A stretch of DNA of 64,000 nt. Origin: Roseobacter fucihabitans (GTDB lineage Bacteria; Pseudomonadota; Alphaproteobacteria; Rhodobacterales; Rhodobacteraceae). The translations under genes were made by a program, and so were the position numbers. The stretch is taken from positions 2,820,501-2,884,500 of the forward strand of contig NZ_CP143423.1 in NCBI RefSeq assembly GCF_014337925.2, in the 5' to 3' direction. Below the pieces are notes generated by a model that saw only the letters and a list, made by a program, of their open reading frames with translations, made no database searches and had not been told where the DNA came from. Shown here one piece after another: positions 27,370-36,584 of this stretch; the first letter of the stretch is position 1; every line of letters starts with the position of its first letter.

Positions 27370-29186
27370 CAAAATGCCTGCCCTATGCCAATGTAAACCT
27401 GCCAGGAGGATGTGTCATCACCGCCGGATGTCGGCACGGCGACATCAAAGCGGATCGGCCCAATCGGCGTGTCATAGCGCAGACCCAGACCTGCGCCGCT
27501 TTGCCACTCACCCGACCCGTCCGGAAAGGCTTCCCGCCCGATGTAGCCCGCATCGATGAAGCCGACATACCCAAGGCTGCCCGCCGTGCGATAGCGCACC
27601 TCAGCAGACAGCCCCAGGAACGAGCGGCCCCCGACGATCTGGCCGTTTCCAATATCCACGCCGAGCGATTGATAATCATGCCCGCGCACGGTGTCCCCAC
27701 CCCCGGAGTAAAACAGGAAATCGGTGGGTGCGTCCTCCAGCCCCGGCCCGATGACGGACCCCAATTGACCGCGCAAGGCAAAGGTCGTGCTGGTTTCGGT
27801 CCCGAATGTTCGGTACACCCGCGCATCGACCTCGGTTAAAAGCCCGTTATCCGCGCCCTTGATCGCATAGAAAGGCGAGACTTCCGCGTCCAGATAATAG
27901 CCCTTGCGCGCATCCAGAAGCCTGTCGCGATAATCAAAGGTCGCGCCTGTCGGGAGCAACAACAAAGTGTATTGATCTTCGCCAAAGGCATCCCGTGTAT
28001 TGGCCCGGCGCAGCGCGACACCAAGGCGGTAGGAACGCTGATCAGAGGCGATGCGCTCGATCCCCGTCCCGATTGTCAGCTGGCGAGAGAAGAAATTCAC
28101 CTCATCCTGCTGTTCGATTTCCCCAAGAACATAAAGATCGGTATCCTCATTAAAGGTCGAGGGCCGCTGATAACGTGTCGAGAGAAGGAAATCCGTCCCG
28201 CCCGTGTCCCCGCCGATGCCCTCGATTTCCGCCTCCACGCGCAGCCGCTCGGCACCGCCAAACAGGTTACGGTGCATCCAGAACGCGCTGAGCGACAGGC
28301 CCTCGATGGTCGATACCTCGCCCCCAAAACCGAAGCGGCGCGGCTTGTCATCGACAACCCGCGCGGTGATGGCCAATTGATCGCCCGGCCCGATGGTGTC
28401 GGCCTCGATCATCGCGACCGAACTAAAGGCACCGGTGCGCCGCAAACGCCCCGCGGCGTCGGACAGTTCCTTGGGAGAGTAGGTTTCACCGACCGGCAGA
28501 CCGGCAATCTCCAGGATCCGTTCCGTGCGCACGGCGCTGTCGCCGGACACGGACAGATCACCAAACCGCAGTTTGGGGCCGGGATCGAGCTTCAGCCTGG
28601 CATTGAGCGTGCCGTCTGTGTGACGGGCGGTGATGGTCTGGCTTTCAAGCTTGGCCTTGGCATGACCTTCATTGCGCCAGCGCGTTGTCCCCGCGCTGAC
28701 GGCATCGCGCAGCAAACTCAGGCGCGCAGGCGCGCCCGGCCTGAACCCTTCGGGCAAAGCGGTGCCGGGCACAATCGGGGTAATCTCGGCCCGCCCGAAG
28801 CGAAATGCCTTGCCCGGTGTGATAGTGATCTGGGCGCTGTTGACTTGCTGTGGGGGGGCCACGGATGTGATCGAAGAGGCCTCCCGACCATCCAGTGAAA
28901 TACCGATATCTGCGCCGTAATAGCCGTAATCGTAAAGCACCGCGAGCATGCGTTTGTAATCCGCCTGCGCAATGGACACCAACTCCTGTGGTGAGACGTC
29001 GGTTTCGGCGTTCGATTGCTCGATCAGCAGCGATCCGCCCTCCAATGCTGCGCGCAATTCCTCCTCCAGAGACCCCTGCAGGCTGGCGTCAAAGGCGAAT
29101 ACCGGCGGTGCCAGCATCCCGGCACACAGTAAATACGCCGCAGGTTTGCACCACCACGAAGAAAATTCCAATTTTAGTTTGCGCAA
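27369..29186 (-). CDS. tamA: TamA, outer-membrane Omp85-family protein
   Basis: A 605-residue protein. The N-terminus contains a signal sequence (LLCAGMLAPPVFAFD), then about three POTRA domains (residues about 35-270; SAQITITPGKAFRFGRAEI, LRFGDLSVSGDSAVRTERI), then a 16-strand beta barrel ending with PIGPIRFDVAVP and a terminal phenylalanine, as needed for barrel insertion. RGHDYQSLG is the usual VRGY-type lid-lock motif of Omp85 proteins. The start is TTG preceded by GGGGGAC; no in-frame ATG exists before the signal peptide. It works with the adjacent TamB. Confidence 0.9.
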   Translation of the reverse strand: MRKLKLEFSSWWCKPAAYLLCAGMLAPPVFAFDASLQGSLEEELRAALEGGSLLIEQSNAETDVSPQELVSIAQADYKRMLAVLYDYGYYGADIGISLDGREASSITSVAPPQQVNSAQITITPGKAFRFGRAEITPIVPGTALPEGFRPGAPARLSLLRDAVSAGTTRWRNEGHAKAKLESQTITARHTDGTLNARLKLDPGPKLRFGDLSVSGDSAVRTERILEIAGLPVGETYSPKELSDAAGRLRRTGAFSSVAMIEADTIGPGDQLAITARVVDDKPRRFGFGGEVSTIEGLSLSAFWMHRNLFGGAERLRVEAEIEGIGGDTGGTDFLLSTRYQRPSTFNEDTDLYVLGEIEQQDEVNFFSRQLTIGTGIERIASDQRSYRLGVALRRANTRDAFGEDQYTLLLLPTGATFDYRDRLLDARKGYYLDAEVSPFYAIKGADNGLLTEVDARVYRTFGTETSTTFALRGQLGSVIGPGLEDAPTDFLFYSGGGDTVRGHDYQSLGVDIGNGQIVGGRSFLGLSAEVRYRTAGSLGYVGFIDAGYIGREAFPDGSGEWQSGAGLGLRYDTPIGPIRFDVAVPTSGGDDTSSWQVYIGIGQAF

Positions 29187-29438
29187 AATGTCCCCCGGGA
29201 GCAGACGAGCCTTGTTGATATCAATAGAGCGCTGGCCAAATCGAATAGTGACTCGATGTTTTGCCAGCAGTGTAACGGAAGTCGGTTTAGACCTGCAAAC
29301 AACAATACCAGATGCGCCGCGCCGAAGCGGTCAAATGGCAAAAATCTGGCGCGAGAATGACACTCGCCAATCACGCGGTGGTTCGGGGGCGAGCGATCCC
29401 GGATCGGAATGCCAAAAGAGCATTGCGCCGCGTGCGGC

Positions 29439-29840
29439 TTAGGCGGTTGCACCATTTCCCCAAACCAACCACGCCCAGAGCATCGCCACATAGGTCAGCT
29501 GATGCAGCGCCTGATCCACACCCGACGCGCGCCAAAAGGCCGCATCATTGGGCGTCAGCTGTCGTACGTAGGTAAAGCGCCCCTTGCACCAGTCGATATG
29601 AAAATGAACCACGCCCTCCAGAACCACCACCAACAGGATAAACACCACCGGCGTGCCAAGCAACAAAAACGCCATGACCGATCCGAGCGCATGAATGCCC
29701 GCATGCAGGAGCCGTCCCATATGACGGTAGCGCGCACGCCCCTCGAGCATGAAGCTGGTCTGAAGAAAATAATCCGCCAGCATGTGTTTTATTTGCAAAA
29801 GGCACAATAAAATCAGTAACTCAAATAAATCTTCACCCAA
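29439..29840 (-). CDS. DUF3307 family membrane protein
   Basis: A protein of about 133 residues with several hydrophobic helices: LLILLCLLQIKHMLADYFLQT, HAGIHALGSVMAFLLLGTPVVFILLVVVLEGVVHFHIDWCKGRF and LTYVAMLWAWLVW. The HxxxDxxxQ pattern and H-rich helices are the DUF3307 pattern; its function is unknown. I prefer the TTG at 29840, which has GGAAGGAAG at good spacing; an earlier TTG at 29861 would add 7 residues. It lies between tamA and the agl operon, probably transcribed separately. Confidence 0.75.
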   Translation of the reverse strand: MGEDLFELLILLCLLQIKHMLADYFLQTSFMLEGRARYRHMGRLLHAGIHALGSVMAFLLLGTPVVFILLVVVLEGVVHFHIDWCKGRFTYVRQLTPNDAAFWRASGVDQALHQLTYVAMLWAWLVWGNGATA

Positions 29841-29961
29841 TACAACTTCCTTCCGGCCCAAACCTGGCCAATCCAGCGCCTGTGCAATCAGCTCAGGCGC
29901 AAAACCCTGACCGATCCTGGCGTTTTAACATTTACCTTTCAGCGCGCAGACCCAACAGAAG

Positions 29962-29999
29962 GCAAAAAAAAACGCCTGCATCTTGATCCGGCCTAGAGC
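29962..29999 (-). terminator. Possible terminator of the agl operon
   Basis: A run of nine T residues on the minus strand (29964-29972) follows a weak GC-containing stem (GCC and GGC) 5-30 bases after the aglK stop. The T tract is strong but the stem is short, so the assignment is tentative. Confidence 0.35.
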
Positions 30000-30003
30000 A
30001 CCG

Positions 30004-31104
30004 TCAGTCGCGATAAAGCAGCGAATGTCCGTTGGCAAATAGGTGCAACTTGGAGGGATCCGCCGTCATCTTGAGCTGTGTACCACGCAACCCCGCATGA
30101 ATACCGGGGAGTTTTGCAATAATTGACGCATTTTCGGGGGCCGGTTTGGCAAAGTACAATTGCGTGACCTCGCCAAGCGCCTCCGTGATCTCGACCGTTC
30201 CGGCAAAAGCGTAATTCTCGCTATTGGCCGTCACCATATCCTCGGGGCGGATGCCAACGTTGACTTTCTGTCCCTTGTCACTGTCACGCGTGGGGATGTT
30301 GGCGGCAATCGTCCCGGCTCCCTGCTCCAGGCGCACCTGTGTGACCTGCCCGGTCTCCACGATCTCCCCGGCCAAAAGGTTCATCGCAGGGGAGCCGATA
30401 AATTGGGCCACGAATTCGTTCTCCGGGCGCTCATAAAGTTCCAGCGGGGAGCCGACCTGCGCGATCCCCTTGTTGGCGAGCACCACAATGCGAGTGGCCA
30501 GGGTCATCGCCTCCACCTGATCATGCGTCACATAGATCATGGTGGAATTGGGCATGCTTTCCTTGAGTTGCGCGATCTCGATCCGGGTCGCGACACGCAG
30601 GGAGGCATCAAGATTGGAGAGCGGTTCGTCAAAGAGATAGACCTTGGGATCGCGCACGATGGACCGGCCAATCGCCACGCGCTGGCGCTGCCCCCCGGAG
30701 AGCGCCTTGGGCAGACGGTCAAGGTATTCGTCCAGTTGCAGAACCTTGGCCGCGCGCCCGACCGCCTCGTCGATTTCAGCGGGGGTTTTCTTGGCGAGCT
30801 TGAGCGCAAAAGCCATATTGTCGCGCACCGTCATATGCGGATAAAGCGCATAGGATTGAAACACCATGGCGATGCCGCGCTGCGCGGGGGGGACGTCATT
30901 CATACGGTCCCCGTCGATTTGCAACTCGCCCGCGGTGATCTTTTCAAGCCCCGCGATCATGCGCAGCAAGGTGGATTTACCACAGCCCGATGGGCCGACA
31001 AAAACGATCAACTCACCGGTTTGAATGTCCAGGTTGATGTTCTTGAGCACCTCGACGCCTGCGCCGTATGATTTTCCCACATCCGTTAATTTCAGATCGG
31101 CCAT
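30004..31104 (-). CDS. aglK: ABC transporter ATP-binding protein for alpha-glucosides
   Basis: A 366-residue ATPase of the MalK/UgpC/MsmX group. Walker [11 protein letters not shown]-loop [12 protein letters not shown], signature [13 protein letters not shown], Walker [13 protein letters not shown] and H-loop YVTHDQ are all intact. The C-terminal TOBE/regulatory domain (about 240-366) contains GIRPEDM. GGGAGGG precedes the ATG. It is the last gene of an aglE-aglF-aglG-aglA-aglK unit with the same order as in Sinorhizobium meliloti, so it should power uptake of sucrose, maltose, trehalose or similar alpha-glucosides. Confidence 0.92.
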   Translation of the reverse strand: MADLKLTDVGKSYGAGVEVLKNINLDIQTGELIVFVGPSGCGKSTLLRMIAGLEKITAGELQIDGDRMNDVPPAQRGIAMVFQSYALYPHMTVRDNMAFALKLAKKTPAEIDEAVGRAAKVLQLDEYLDRLPKALSGGQRQRVAIGRSIVRDPKVYLFDEPLSNLDASLRVATRIEIAQLKESMPNSTMIYVTHDQVEAMTLATRIVVLANKGIAQVGSPLELYERPENEFVAQFIGSPAMNLLAGEIVETGQVTQVRLEQGAGTIAANIPTRDSDKGQKVNVGIRPEDMVTANSENYAFAGTVEITEALGEVTQLYFAKPAPENASIIAKLPGIHAGLRGTQLKMTADPSKLHLFANGHSLLYRD

Positions 31105-31131
31105 TTTCTTGTCCCTCCCAAGACGCGGGTT

Positions 31132-32784
31132 TTAGCCCTGTTTCACGGCCAGGCAAACTTGCCAGGGGCCCAGGTGCAGTTTGAAATCCGGCGACGGGGT
31201 GGCCCCGCCCAATTCATGTCCGATGGTATGCCATTCCCCCGGCGGCATCCCGTGCAGCGAGGGCGTATCCGACAGGTTAAAGGCGCAAAATATCGTCTGG
31301 CCTTCATGTTCACGGGTGAATTGCAACACATCGCCATAGGCGAAAACGCCGTTATGTTTGCCTTTGACCAAGGCCGGGTGATCCTTGCGAAAGGCGATGG
31401 CGCGGCGATAATGATGCAGGATCGCGCCTGGTTCATCCTCTTGCGCGGCCACCGAACGGTTCAAGTGATCATGGCTGACGGGCAACCAGGGGAAACCGTC
31501 GGAAAAACCACCATTTTGGTTCGACGTCTCCCAGACCATCGGCGTGCGACACCCATCGCGCCCCTTATATTCAGGCCAAAAGGTGATGCCATAGGGGTCT
31601 TGCAGATCCTCAAAGGCGACATCCGCTTCGGGCAGGCCAAGTTCCTCGCCCTGATAGATGCATACCGACCCGCGCAAGCACATGATCAGCGTGGCAAACA
31701 GGCGCTGCGCCTGCGGGGACAAGTCCCATCGAGAAGCGTGGCGCATCACGTCATGGTTCGAGAATGCCCAGCACGGCCAACCGTCTTTGGCCACGCGGCC
31801 CAATTCGTCAAAAACCTGCGCCACACGGGTCGCGTCCAGTTTGGTTTTAGCGAGAAATTCAAACGCATAGCACATATGCACCATTTCCGGCCCGCCGGTG
31901 TATTGGCCCAGCAATTCCAAACCGCGTTGCGCATCACCGACCTCACCCACGCAGGACGCCGCTGGATATTCGTCCAACAACGCACGGAAACGCTTGAGAA
32001 ACGTAATGTTTTCAGGCTGATTTTTGGAATGGATGTGTTCCTGGTGATTATAGGGGTTTACCGAGGGCGCGATATTGGCATTGCGCTTTTCCGGCGGTAG
32101 CGCTGGATTGTCGCGCAGTTCTTTATCGGCAAAGTAAAAGTTGATCGTATCCAGCCGGAACCCATCCACGCCGCGATCCAGCCAAAACCGTGTGATCGCC
32201 AGAATGGCGTTTTGCACATCATCATTGTGGAAATTCAGATCCGGCTGTTCCACGAGGAAGTTGTGCAAGTAGTACTGTTCGCGTCCCGCATCCCATTGCC
32301 AGGCCGGACCGCCAAAGATCGACAGCCAATTATTTGGGGGCGTGCCATCGGGTTTCGGATCAGCCCAGACATACCAATCGGATTTCCGGTTGGTGCGATC
32401 CTTTTTGCTTTCCTGGAACCAGGGGTGTTGATCCGAGGTGTGGCTCAACACCAGATCAATCATCACCTTTAGGCCATGTTGATGCGCGGATTCCACCACC
32501 ACATCAAAATCCGCCAGCGTGCCGAACATCGGATCCACGTCGCAATAATCAGAGACGTCATAGCCGAAATCCTTCATCGGCGAGGTGAAGAACGGCGAGA
32601 TCCAGATCGCATCCACGCCCAGCGACGCGATATAGCTCATGCGCTGCGAAATCCCGATCAGATCGCCGATGCCATCGCCGTTGCTATCCTGGAAACTGCG
32701 CGGGTAGATCTGGTAAATCACCGCCCCGCGCCACCAATCTTTGTCCACCGCAGGCAGATGCAAATTATGTTCCATCCTGGTCAT
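31132..32784 (-). CDS. aglA: Alpha-glucosidase, GH13 family
   Basis: A 550-residue cytoplasmic glycosidase that hydrolyses imported alpha-glucosides. GH13 regions: I DLVLSHTSDQHPW (residues 110-122), II GFRLD with nucleophile D212, III CVGEVGD with acid/base E281, and IV FSNHD with transition-state aspartate D345. The segment INFYFADKELRDNPALPP after region II is typical of oligo-alpha-1,6/alpha-glucosidases of this operon type. No signal peptide is present. It begins 15 bases after the aglG stop and ends 27 bases before aglK. Confidence 0.92.
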   Translation of the reverse strand: MTRMEHNLHLPAVDKDWWRGAVIYQIYPRSFQDSNGDGIGDLIGISQRMSYIASLGVDAIWISPFFTSPMKDFGYDVSDYCDVDPMFGTLADFDVVVESAHQHGLKVMIDLVLSHTSDQHPWFQESKKDRTNRKSDWYVWADPKPDGTPPNNWLSIFGGPAWQWDAGREQYYLHNFLVEQPDLNFHNDDVQNAILAITRFWLDRGVDGFRLDTINFYFADKELRDNPALPPEKRNANIAPSVNPYNHQEHIHSKNQPENITFLKRFRALLDEYPAASCVGEVGDAQRGLELLGQYTGGPEMVHMCYAFEFLAKTKLDATRVAQVFDELGRVAKDGWPCWAFSNHDVMRHASRWDLSPQAQRLFATLIMCLRGSVCIYQGEELGLPEADVAFEDLQDPYGITFWPEYKGRDGCRTPMVWETSNQNGGFSDGFPWLPVSHDHLNRSVAAQEDEPGAILHHYRRAIAFRKDHPALVKGKHNGVFAYGDVLQFTREHEGQTIFCAFNLSDTPSLHGMPPGEWHTIGHELGGATPSPDFKLHLGPWQVCLAVKQG

Positions 32785-32799
32785 TAAACGGAAACTTTC

Positions 32800-33924
32800 C
32801 TATTTGACGGACCCGGCCAACAGACCGCGCACCAGATAACGTTGCATTGTAAAGAACACGATCAGCGGCACAGCAATCGAGATGAAGGCCGCAGAGGCCA
32901 GGATGCCCCAATCGCCACCGCGTGAGCCCAGCAGGTCATCCGCGATCTTGACCGTCATCACCCAGGATTCCGAGTTGGAGGGCAAGAACACTTTGGCCAC
33001 CAACAGATCATTCCAGGTCCACAGGAATTGGAAGATGGCAAAGGAGGCCAAGGCCGGGAAGCTGAGCGGGAGGACGATCTTGGTAAAGACCTGGAAATCC
33101 GTGGCCCCGTCGACCTTGGCGGATTCGATGATATCGCGCGGCAGACCGACCATATAATTTCGCAACAGATATATCGCCAGCGGCAGCCCGAACCCGGTAT
33201 GCGCCATCCATATGCCTAAGAAACTCTGGCCGATCCCGATTTTATTGTGGAACTGCAAGAGTGGCACCAGCGCCAATTGCAAAGGCACCACCAGCAGGCC
33301 CACGACCATCGCGATCAAGAACCCCCTGCCCGCAAAATCCATCCAGGCCAGCGCATAGGCCGCAAAGGCGGCGATCAGGATCGGGATGATCGTTGCGGGG
33401 ATTGTTACCGTCAACGTGTTGATAAAGGCCACGTCCATGTTGTTGGAAAACAGGATGTTGCGATAATTTGACAGCGAGAAATCAGGCGGTGTGGCCGTGG
33501 AATAATAGATACTCGGATCGCGTTTAATCTCAGCCGGCGAGAAATAGGTAAAATCACCGTTTTGTTGCACCGTGAGCGTTCGGTCGCGCGTCAATTCAGC
33601 GGTTTCACCCACGGCGGCAATGGTCGGATTGGAGCGCGCGCCACCAAAGCGGATGACTTCTGTATCCGCGCCACCAAAGATATTGCCCTCAATGACAAAA
33701 CCACCCTGATCCGGCTTGGCCTCTTCGGCTGGGATCTTGGCCTGGAAGTTTTGCTCCACGGCAAAGGGGGAGAGCCACCAACCGGAGGCGGAGATCTGAT
33801 CCCGGTCCCGGAAAGAGGAGACCAGAAGCCCGATTGTGGGCACTAACCAGATCACCACTAGAAGGATCACCGAAATTTGCACCGCCCAGCTGAGCGAGGA
33901 TTTTGTACCTGCGATATTATCCAT
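32800..33924 (-). CDS. aglG: ABC transporter permease for alpha-glucosides
   Basis: A 374-residue inner-membrane permease of the MalG type. It has an N-terminal membrane helix (AVQISVILLVVIWLVPTIGLLV), then an unusually large periplasmic loop (about residues 35-130), then the core of five helices with the EAA loop IIESAKVDGATDFQVFTKIVLPLSFPALAS. The big loop is characteristic of AglG. The ATG at 33924 shares a base with the aglF stop (TAATG); longer upstream translation (to 34293) is the wrong frame over aglF and is rejected. Confidence 0.92.
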   Translation of the reverse strand: MDNIAGTKSSLSWAVQISVILLVVIWLVPTIGLLVSSFRDRDQISASGWWLSPFAVEQNFQAKIPAEEAKPDQGGFVIEGNIFGGADTEVIRFGGARSNPTIAAVGETAELTRDRTLTVQQNGDFTYFSPAEIKRDPSIYYSTATPPDFSLSNYRNILFSNNMDVAFINTLTVTIPATIIPILIAAFAAYALAWMDFAGRGFLIAMVVGLLVVPLQLALVPLLQFHNKIGIGQSFLGIWMAHTGFGLPLAIYLLRNYMVGLPRDIIESAKVDGATDFQVFTKIVLPLSFPALASFAIFQFLWTWNDLLVAKVFLPSNSESWVMTVKIADDLLGSRGGDWGILASAAFISIAVPLIVFFTMQRYLVRGLLAGSVK

Positions 33925-34904
33925 TATCTCATCTCCGCTCTGGCTTGACGAATGTTCCAGATCATCACCGGCAAGACGATGATCATAATCACGAAGGCCA
34001 CCGCCGTGGCGCGCCCATCGTCGCGGAACATATAGGACATCATGTAGCTGGGCAGGATTTCGGTCCCGAAATTGCCCCCGGTCATGGTGTAAACAATGTC
34101 GAACACCTTGAGCACTAGGATCGTGATGGTCGTCCAGACCACCACGATGGTGCCCATGATCTGGGGCACTTTGATCTTGAAAAACACCTGAAACGGGTTG
34201 GCCCCGTCGATGATCGCAGCCTCGATGGTTTCTTCGGGGATGCCCCGCAGGGCAGCCGACAGGATCACCATGGCGAACCCCGTTTGGATCCATACCAGAA
34301 TGAACATCAGGAAAAAATTGTTCCAGAAACGCAGTTGCAGCACATCCAGCGGATCGGACGCGCCAAAGACATCGCGGATCGCGTTGATCAAGCCGATATC
34401 GGCGTTATTGGCATAGACGAATTTCCAGATCAGCGAGGCCCCGACAAAGGAAATCGCCATCGGCATGAAGATCAGGGATTTGGCGATATTGCCCCATTTG
34501 AGCCGGTCCGTCAGCTGCGCGACCAGCAGACCAAAGAAGGTAGCAGAGGCCGGGACAACCAGCACCCAGAGGAAGTTATTAAACAGCGCCGTCTGGAACC
34601 CGTCATCCGCGAACATCACCGCATAGTTGCCAAAGCCGATGAATTCATCGCCCGACCGGTTGTGCAGCGAGCGCCAGAAAGAACCGACCACCGGATAGAC
34701 CAGATAGAGCCCAAGGGCGGCCATTGCGGGGAAGAGAAACAGCCAGGGACGCACGAGGTTCGCGCGATTGATGTTTTTTCCGGGATTCTCGGCCCGCGTT
34801 GGAAAGATCACCTTGTCGAGAATGAGGTTGGACAGAAAGAAATACCCAACGCACCCGCCGACACCGACAACAACCGTCACAATTCCCTGAAGCAGCGGTG
34901 ACAT
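33924..34904 (-). CDS. aglF: ABC transporter permease for alpha-glucosides
   Basis: A 326-residue permease of the MalF type. There is an N-terminal helix (LLQGIVTVVVGVGGCVGYFFLS), then a second region of about six helices (WLFLFPAMAALGLYLVYPVVGSFWRSL onward) with the EAA motif TIEAAIIDGANPFQVFFKIKVPQIMG. I chose the ATG at 34904 because GGGAGGG precedes it at good spacing; the earlier start at 34946 lies within the intercistronic hairpin. It partners AglG and AglK. Confidence 0.92.
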   Translation of the reverse strand: MSPLLQGIVTVVVGVGGCVGYFFLSNLILDKVIFPTRAENPGKNINRANLVRPWLFLFPAMAALGLYLVYPVVGSFWRSLHNRSGDEFIGFGNYAVMFADDGFQTALFNNFLWVLVVPASATFFGLLVAQLTDRLKWGNIAKSLIFMPMAISFVGASLIWKFVYANNADIGLINAIRDVFGASDPLDVLQLRFWNNFFLMFILVWIQTGFAMVILSAALRGIPEETIEAAIIDGANPFQVFFKIKVPQIMGTIVVVWTTITILVLKVFDIVYTMTGGNFGTEILPSYMMSYMFRDDGRATAVAFVIMIIVLPVMIWNIRQARAEMR

Positions 34905-34936
34905 GGCATTCCCTCCCAAGATGCATATTGTTTTCA

Positions 34937-34961
34937 GGCCCGGCAAACCAATCGCCGGGCC
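34937..34961 (-). promoter_or_regulatory. Intercistronic stem-loop between aglE and aglF
   Basis: GGCCCGGC and GCCGGGCC form a perfect 8-bp stem with a 9-base loop, 15 bases after the aglE stop. It is followed by TGAAAACA rather than a T run on the minus strand. This is a likely 3'-end stabiliser for the aglE message, as known for malE-malF type operons. Confidence 0.7.
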
Positions 34962-34976
34962 CGTTTTAGCGTGGAG

Positions 34977-36332
34977 TTACTGGATCGTGTCCCAGCGGTC
35001 CTGGATACCCTGGGCGACGTCCTCGGCACTGGCACCGGTGGTGTAATCGACCATCCCTGTCCAGAAGGCACCCGCACCAATTTCACCCGGCATCAGGTCA
35101 GAAGCATCAAAACGGAACGTCGTCGCATTCAGCAGAATATCGCCCTGCGCCTTGAGGCTCGCATCGGCATAGAGGTCGGTATTCACGCCCGCATGTGCAG
35201 TAAGAAAGCCACCCTGTGCCATCCATAATTCATGCGCGATCGGCGTTTTCAGGAACTCGATGAAAGCGTTGGTGGCATCCGAGGGGTTCGTGATGGCCAC
35301 AACCGTGCCCGCGCCCAACACCGGCTTGCCAAGGTCCTTATCCGCATACGCCGGGAAGTAGAAGAAATCGACATCTTCGCCGACCACGGTTCCCTCAGGG
35401 AAAAACGCCGGGATGAATGACGCCTGACGGTGCATGTAGCATTTCGGCGGAATGTCGAACAGACCCGTGGGGCTGTCGCGGAAGTCGGTATTGGCCACCG
35501 CAGAGGCCCCACCGTCCACATAGTCATCGTTGCGCGCGAAATATCCGAATTCCTCAATCGCGCCGATCACCTTAGGATCGTTGAATTTCATCTCATTGGA
35601 GACCCAAGCGTCATAATCCGCCGGGGACTGCGTGCGCAGCATCATTTCTTCCACCCAATCGGTCGCGGGCCAGCCCGTCGCCGCACCAGAGCCCAGACCA
35701 ATGCACCAGGGCGTGCCGCCATCCTCAACGATCTGATCCGTCAGCGCCTTGATCTCTTCCATCGTCTCGGGGATGTCATAGCCCGCCTCATCAAAGGCTT
35801 CGGGCGAATACCACACCAGCGATTTCACATCGACGCGGTAGAAGATGCCATACATCTGATCCGCGCCATCGCCATCCGCATAGGTGCCCAGATCAACCCA
35901 GGATTGGCCAGCCGCGTAATTGTCGCGCACCCAATCCGCGGTGCCATCGACAAGCGGCGTCAGCAATCCCTGGCTGGCCATATCCGCCGCCAATCCCGGC
36001 TGCGGGAAAACGGCAAGGTTGGGCGCAGAGCCCGAGCGCGCAGAGATCACAATGTCCTGTTCAAAGCTGTCGGAACCGGAATAATTTACCTCGGCCCCTG
36101 TGGCAGAGGTGAAATAGGAAAACGCGATATCCACCTTCTCTTTTTCATTGCCTGTCCAAGGTCCGGTGATTTCGACCGTCTGACCACTCAGATCATATTG
36201 ATCTGCAAAGGCCATATAGCTGTCCCAATTGAATCCACCCTCACCTACTGCAAAGGGCTGATGCCCATCCGCCTGCGCCATGCCAGCGCAAAGTGCCAGC
36301 GCCGCGGCACCCGCGTAAAACCGTGATTTCAT
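34977..36332 (-). CDS. aglE: Alpha-glucoside ABC transporter substrate-binding protein
   Basis: A 451-residue extracellular-solute-binding protein (family 1). The signal peptide is MKSRFYAGAAALALCAGMAQ, with cleavage near AQA-DG. The mature part has SGQTVEITGPWTGNEKEKVDIAFSYF, an APNLAVFPQPGLAADMASQG sugar-binding region, YSPEAFDEAGYDIPETMEEI and a CYMHRQASFIPAFFPEG block typical of AglE rather than MalE. GGAGGAT precedes the ATG. It is the first gene of the operon and lies opposite the LacI regulator gene. Confidence 0.92.
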   Translation of the reverse strand: MKSRFYAGAAALALCAGMAQADGHQPFAVGEGGFNWDSYMAFADQYDLSGQTVEITGPWTGNEKEKVDIAFSYFTSATGAEVNYSGSDSFEQDIVISARSGSAPNLAVFPQPGLAADMASQGLLTPLVDGTADWVRDNYAAGQSWVDLGTYADGDGADQMYGIFYRVDVKSLVWYSPEAFDEAGYDIPETMEEIKALTDQIVEDGGTPWCIGLGSGAATGWPATDWVEEMMLRTQSPADYDAWVSNEMKFNDPKVIGAIEEFGYFARNDDYVDGGASAVANTDFRDSPTGLFDIPPKCYMHRQASFIPAFFPEGTVVGEDVDFFYFPAYADKDLGKPVLGAGTVVAITNPSDATNAFIEFLKTPIAHELWMAQGGFLTAHAGVNTDLYADASLKAQGDILLNATTFRFDASDLMPGEIGAGAFWTGMVDYTTGASAEDVAQGIQDRWDTIQ

Positions 36333-36378
36333 GATATCCTCCCGTTGTGACGCCTATTTTAACGCCGTCGTGCTTATT

Positions 36379-36392
36379 CTTTACGCGCAAAG
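36379..36392. promoter_or_regulatory. Second LacI-type operator-like site
   Basis: CTTTACGCGCAAAG is an imperfect dyad (CTTT, CGCG, AAAG) 9 bases from the perfect palindrome at 36401. It may be a secondary binding site of the adjacent LacI-family regulator. Confidence 0.45.
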
Positions 36393-36400
36393 AATCACTT

Positions 36401-36412
36401 CAAAGCGCTTTG
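36401..36412. promoter_or_regulatory. Probable operator of the LacI-family regulator
   Basis: CAAAGCGCTTTG is a perfect 12-bp palindrome with the central CG typical of LacI/GalR operators. It lies in the 252-bp gap between aglE (minus) and the regulator gene (plus), 69 bases upstream of the aglE start. Confidence 0.7.
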
Positions 36413-36584
36413 GATGGTAAGACCGTGGCTCAACCTCCTAATTCTGTCAACCGATGGTTGGGTTTCGTTTGCGTTTTCAAAGACCTAGATTTCATGCCTT
36501 TCGGATGCGCCGTTTGTGCTTTGACGTGGGCGGCGCGCTTGCCTAGGCTGGCGGAACCGCCGCAATAAAAGATCACTGGAAATT

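Noticed and set aside
29962..29999. GGCGTTTT (29923) and AAAACGCC (29968) as a long terminator stem
   Set aside because: The arms are about 40 bases apart, too far for a normal intrinsic terminator; only a weak local stem with a T run was kept, at low confidence.
32800..34293. A 497-codon open frame suggesting a longer AglG
   Set aside because: The first 123 codons read the wrong frame of aglF (histidine- and arginine-rich, no membrane helix). The natural start is the ATG at 33924, which overlaps the aglF stop.
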